DNA from: Isotricha intestinalis
Lineage: Eukaryota; Ciliophora; Litostomatea; Vestibuliferida; Isotrichidae
Direction of reading: 5' to 3'
Length of the DNA: 40,117 nucleotides
NCBI GenBank assembly: GCA_023807065.1
Contig: JAJJLU010000464.1
Span: forward strand, 1 to 40,117
A program made the translations under genes and the position numbers. The notes beneath the pieces were generated by a model, which worked only from the letters and a program-made list of their open reading frames with translations, was not told the DNA's origin and made no database searches. Of the stretch, positions 39,053 through 40,117 are shown one piece after another. Each line of letters begins with the position of its first letter. Within the stretch, counting starts at the first letter, position 1.

Positions 39053-39417
39053 ATAATTTTTTTATTAATAAAAGTTTAAATTCCCTTAATTTAGGAAAGA
39101 TGATAAACAATTGATAATATGGAATATGGCCAATTTTTATATTAATTATTTATTATATTTATAAATCCTTCAAGATCATTTGAAGAATAAATATAAAAAA
39201 ATATCATATAGTATTTTTAATATTCTTTATATTTAATAATAAAAAAGTTTATTTATAAGTAATAATTGGCTCTTTATATGATTAAAATGAAAGAATAGAT
39301 ACTTAAATTTGTTATTCTTTTAATTTTTTTAGGAAATATAAATTAAAATATAATATCTTAATTTTAACTCTTAATAATTTAAATAATTAATTTTTTATTT
39401 TTATTTGATAATGAAGA

Positions 39418-39434
39418 TTGGGACTAATTCCCAA
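39418..39434. repeat. Second small inverted repeat with telomere-like motif
   Basis: TTGGGA (39418-39423) is inverted as TCCCAA (39429-39434) around CTAAT, giving GATTGGGACTAATTCCCAAAG in context. The GATTGGG / CCCAA pattern again echoes telomeric units, followed by GATTTGG. It is the only other G/C-run site in this subtelomere. Function unknown. Confidence 0.55.
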
Positions 39435-39520
39435 AGATTTGGATAAATGAAAAAAAAATATATATATAAAATTACTCAAAGACTAAATATATTCTTTTTT
39501 TGAATTAAAATTTAATAATT

Positions 39521-40010
39521 TTATAATATATCCCTATCATCATCTTCTGGTTTAAATGATTCAGATTCATTTTCTTTTTCAATGTCTTATTCCTCAGTTT
39601 CAGATACTTGGATTTTCTTCATCTTGTTTTTCTTTTTTCTTTCTTTTTTTTTCAATTCCTTTTTCAACTTCATGAAATGTTCTTCATCTATTTCTTTATT
39701 TTTAATTAGGAGATCATATATAGTTAATATTTCATTTATATGAATATTCAATTTTTTAATTTCTTTTAATTCCTCCTTGAATTCATTTTTATTTATTGAT
39801 ATATCAATCCAAATATCATTTACATTTAAATAATTGACAATATTTTTATTTTAGAGTTTCAAACCTCAAATTATTCATTAGTATTATTTTTTTTTCTTTA
39901 TCATTCAATTTATATAAATATAATGTTATCATTAATCATATTGCATTTCTAAATTTTTTTATTAAATGGTCTTCATTAATTAAAATATTTTTTAATTTTT
40001 TTCTTTTTTT
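39521..40010 (-). pseudogene. Subtelomeric coding relic D, acidic C-terminus
   Basis: Coding-like sequence from the telomere side: ILINEDHLIKKFRNAI, TGA, LMITLYLYKLNDKEKKIILM, MNNLRFETLK, then a frameshift near 39855, VNYLNVNDIWIDISINKNEF, KEELKEIKKLNIHINEILTI, a Lys-rich run (LKKELKKKERKKKNKM), VSETEE, TAA, DIEKENESESFKPEDDDRDI and TAA at 39521-39523. Basic then acidic tails are typical of the gene set in this window. Family not recognised. It is the closest coding sequence to the telomere, and its 5' end is missing or eroded. Confidence 0.5.
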
Positions 40011-40096
40011 TCATCAAATTAAAATAATTTTCTTTATTTTTTAATTAAATTTTAATCTTTTTATATAATTGAATTACTAAATTTTAATTTAATCTT

Positions 40097-40117
40097 GGGG
40101 ATTGGGGATTGGGGATT
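40097..40117 (+). repeat. Telomere: three GGGGATT repeats at the window end
   Basis: Three perfect GGGGATT units (40097-40103, 40104-40110, 40111-40117) run to the last base, preceded by AATCTT. The G-rich strand reads 5' to 3' toward the end, as at a true chromosome end. The C-strand unit CCCCAAT differs by one T from the C4A2 unit of Tetrahymena-type ciliates. Such G-runs occur almost nowhere else in the window. Alternatives are an internal telomeric tract or assembly truncation. Confidence 0.85.

Larger units (their letters stand above)
36098..40096. other. Gene-poor subtelomeric region with coding relics
   Basis: Four kilobases without an intact gene. The minus strand carries at least four relics (36148, 36953, 37935, 39521 below) in which coding-like frames survive between stops. 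Other stretches (about 38300-38990) are AT-rich without structure I recognise. Two small inverted repeats (39023, 39418) stand out by being GC-rich. No repeat-family arrays typical of subtelomeres were seen. Confidence 0.55.

Noticed and set aside
1..40117. tRNA or rRNA genes
   Set aside because: I looked for GC-rich clusters with a GGTTCGAAT-type B box or clover arms and found none. A tRNAscan run would be decisive.
1..40117. CRISPR array or prokaryotic operon
   Set aside because: No spaced direct repeats, and gene content is clearly eukaryotic.

Overview
The window is extremely AT-rich (coding DNA about 15-20 % G+C in lines I counted, spacers lower) and carries compact, intronless eukaryotic genes: a full-length TOR kinase, an Atg8/GABARAP ubiquitin-like protein, a calmodulin-like protein, an ankyrin-DHHC palmitoyltransferase, an SCP/FCP1-type phosphatase, a kinesin-like protein, an arrestin-fold protein, a RING protein, a RanBP2-type zinc finger protein and a WD40-like propeller protein. 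TAA, TAG and TGA all end genes at their expected C-termini (TOR ends ...GWCPFW-TGA, the calmodulin-like and Atg8 genes end with TAA), so core genes use the standard code. Starts sit in an A-rich context. The right edge ends in three perfect GGGGATT units (CCCCAAT on the other strand), G-strand running outward, so the window reaches a chromosome end. A C4A2-like telomere, standard code, near absence of introns, very high AT and asparagine/lysine-rich proteins together fit best with a ciliate macronuclear chromosome of litostome (rumen-ciliate) type. This assignment is inference, about even odds or slightly better.

Layout: (1) 1-3.15 kb is an eroded zone: a coiled-coil/TLDc gene broken by a stop and a frameshift, an unrecognised coding relic, and a relic on the minus strand with a tetraspanin-like C-terminus. 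(2) 3.2-4.46 kb holds two paralogous secreted proteins with clearly higher G+C; the longer adds three hydrophobic-W/YAG-type repeats of bacterial cell-wall-enzyme style to a Cys/His domain, and is the best transfer candidate. (3) 4.7-36.1 kb is a dense block of housekeeping and protist-specific genes on both strands, with short eroded coding fragments in several spacers. (4) 36.1-40.1 kb is a gene-poor subtelomere with at least four coding relics on the minus strand, two small inverted repeats that resemble head-to-head telomeric sequence, and the telomere.

Functionally, TOR (growth control) and Atg8 (autophagy) are opposing arms of nutrient response but are not adjacent. The secreted pair fits a phagotroph that digests bacteria. 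The kinesin-like protein has lost switch II residues and may be a pseudomotor; the calmodulin-like protein has an intact N-lobe and a degenerate C-lobe; TOR carries several substitutions in its rapamycin-binding pocket. Coding relics are interrupted mostly by stops at places where Gln or Trp would fit, with few frameshifts. I saw no tRNA, rRNA, CRISPR array or transposon.
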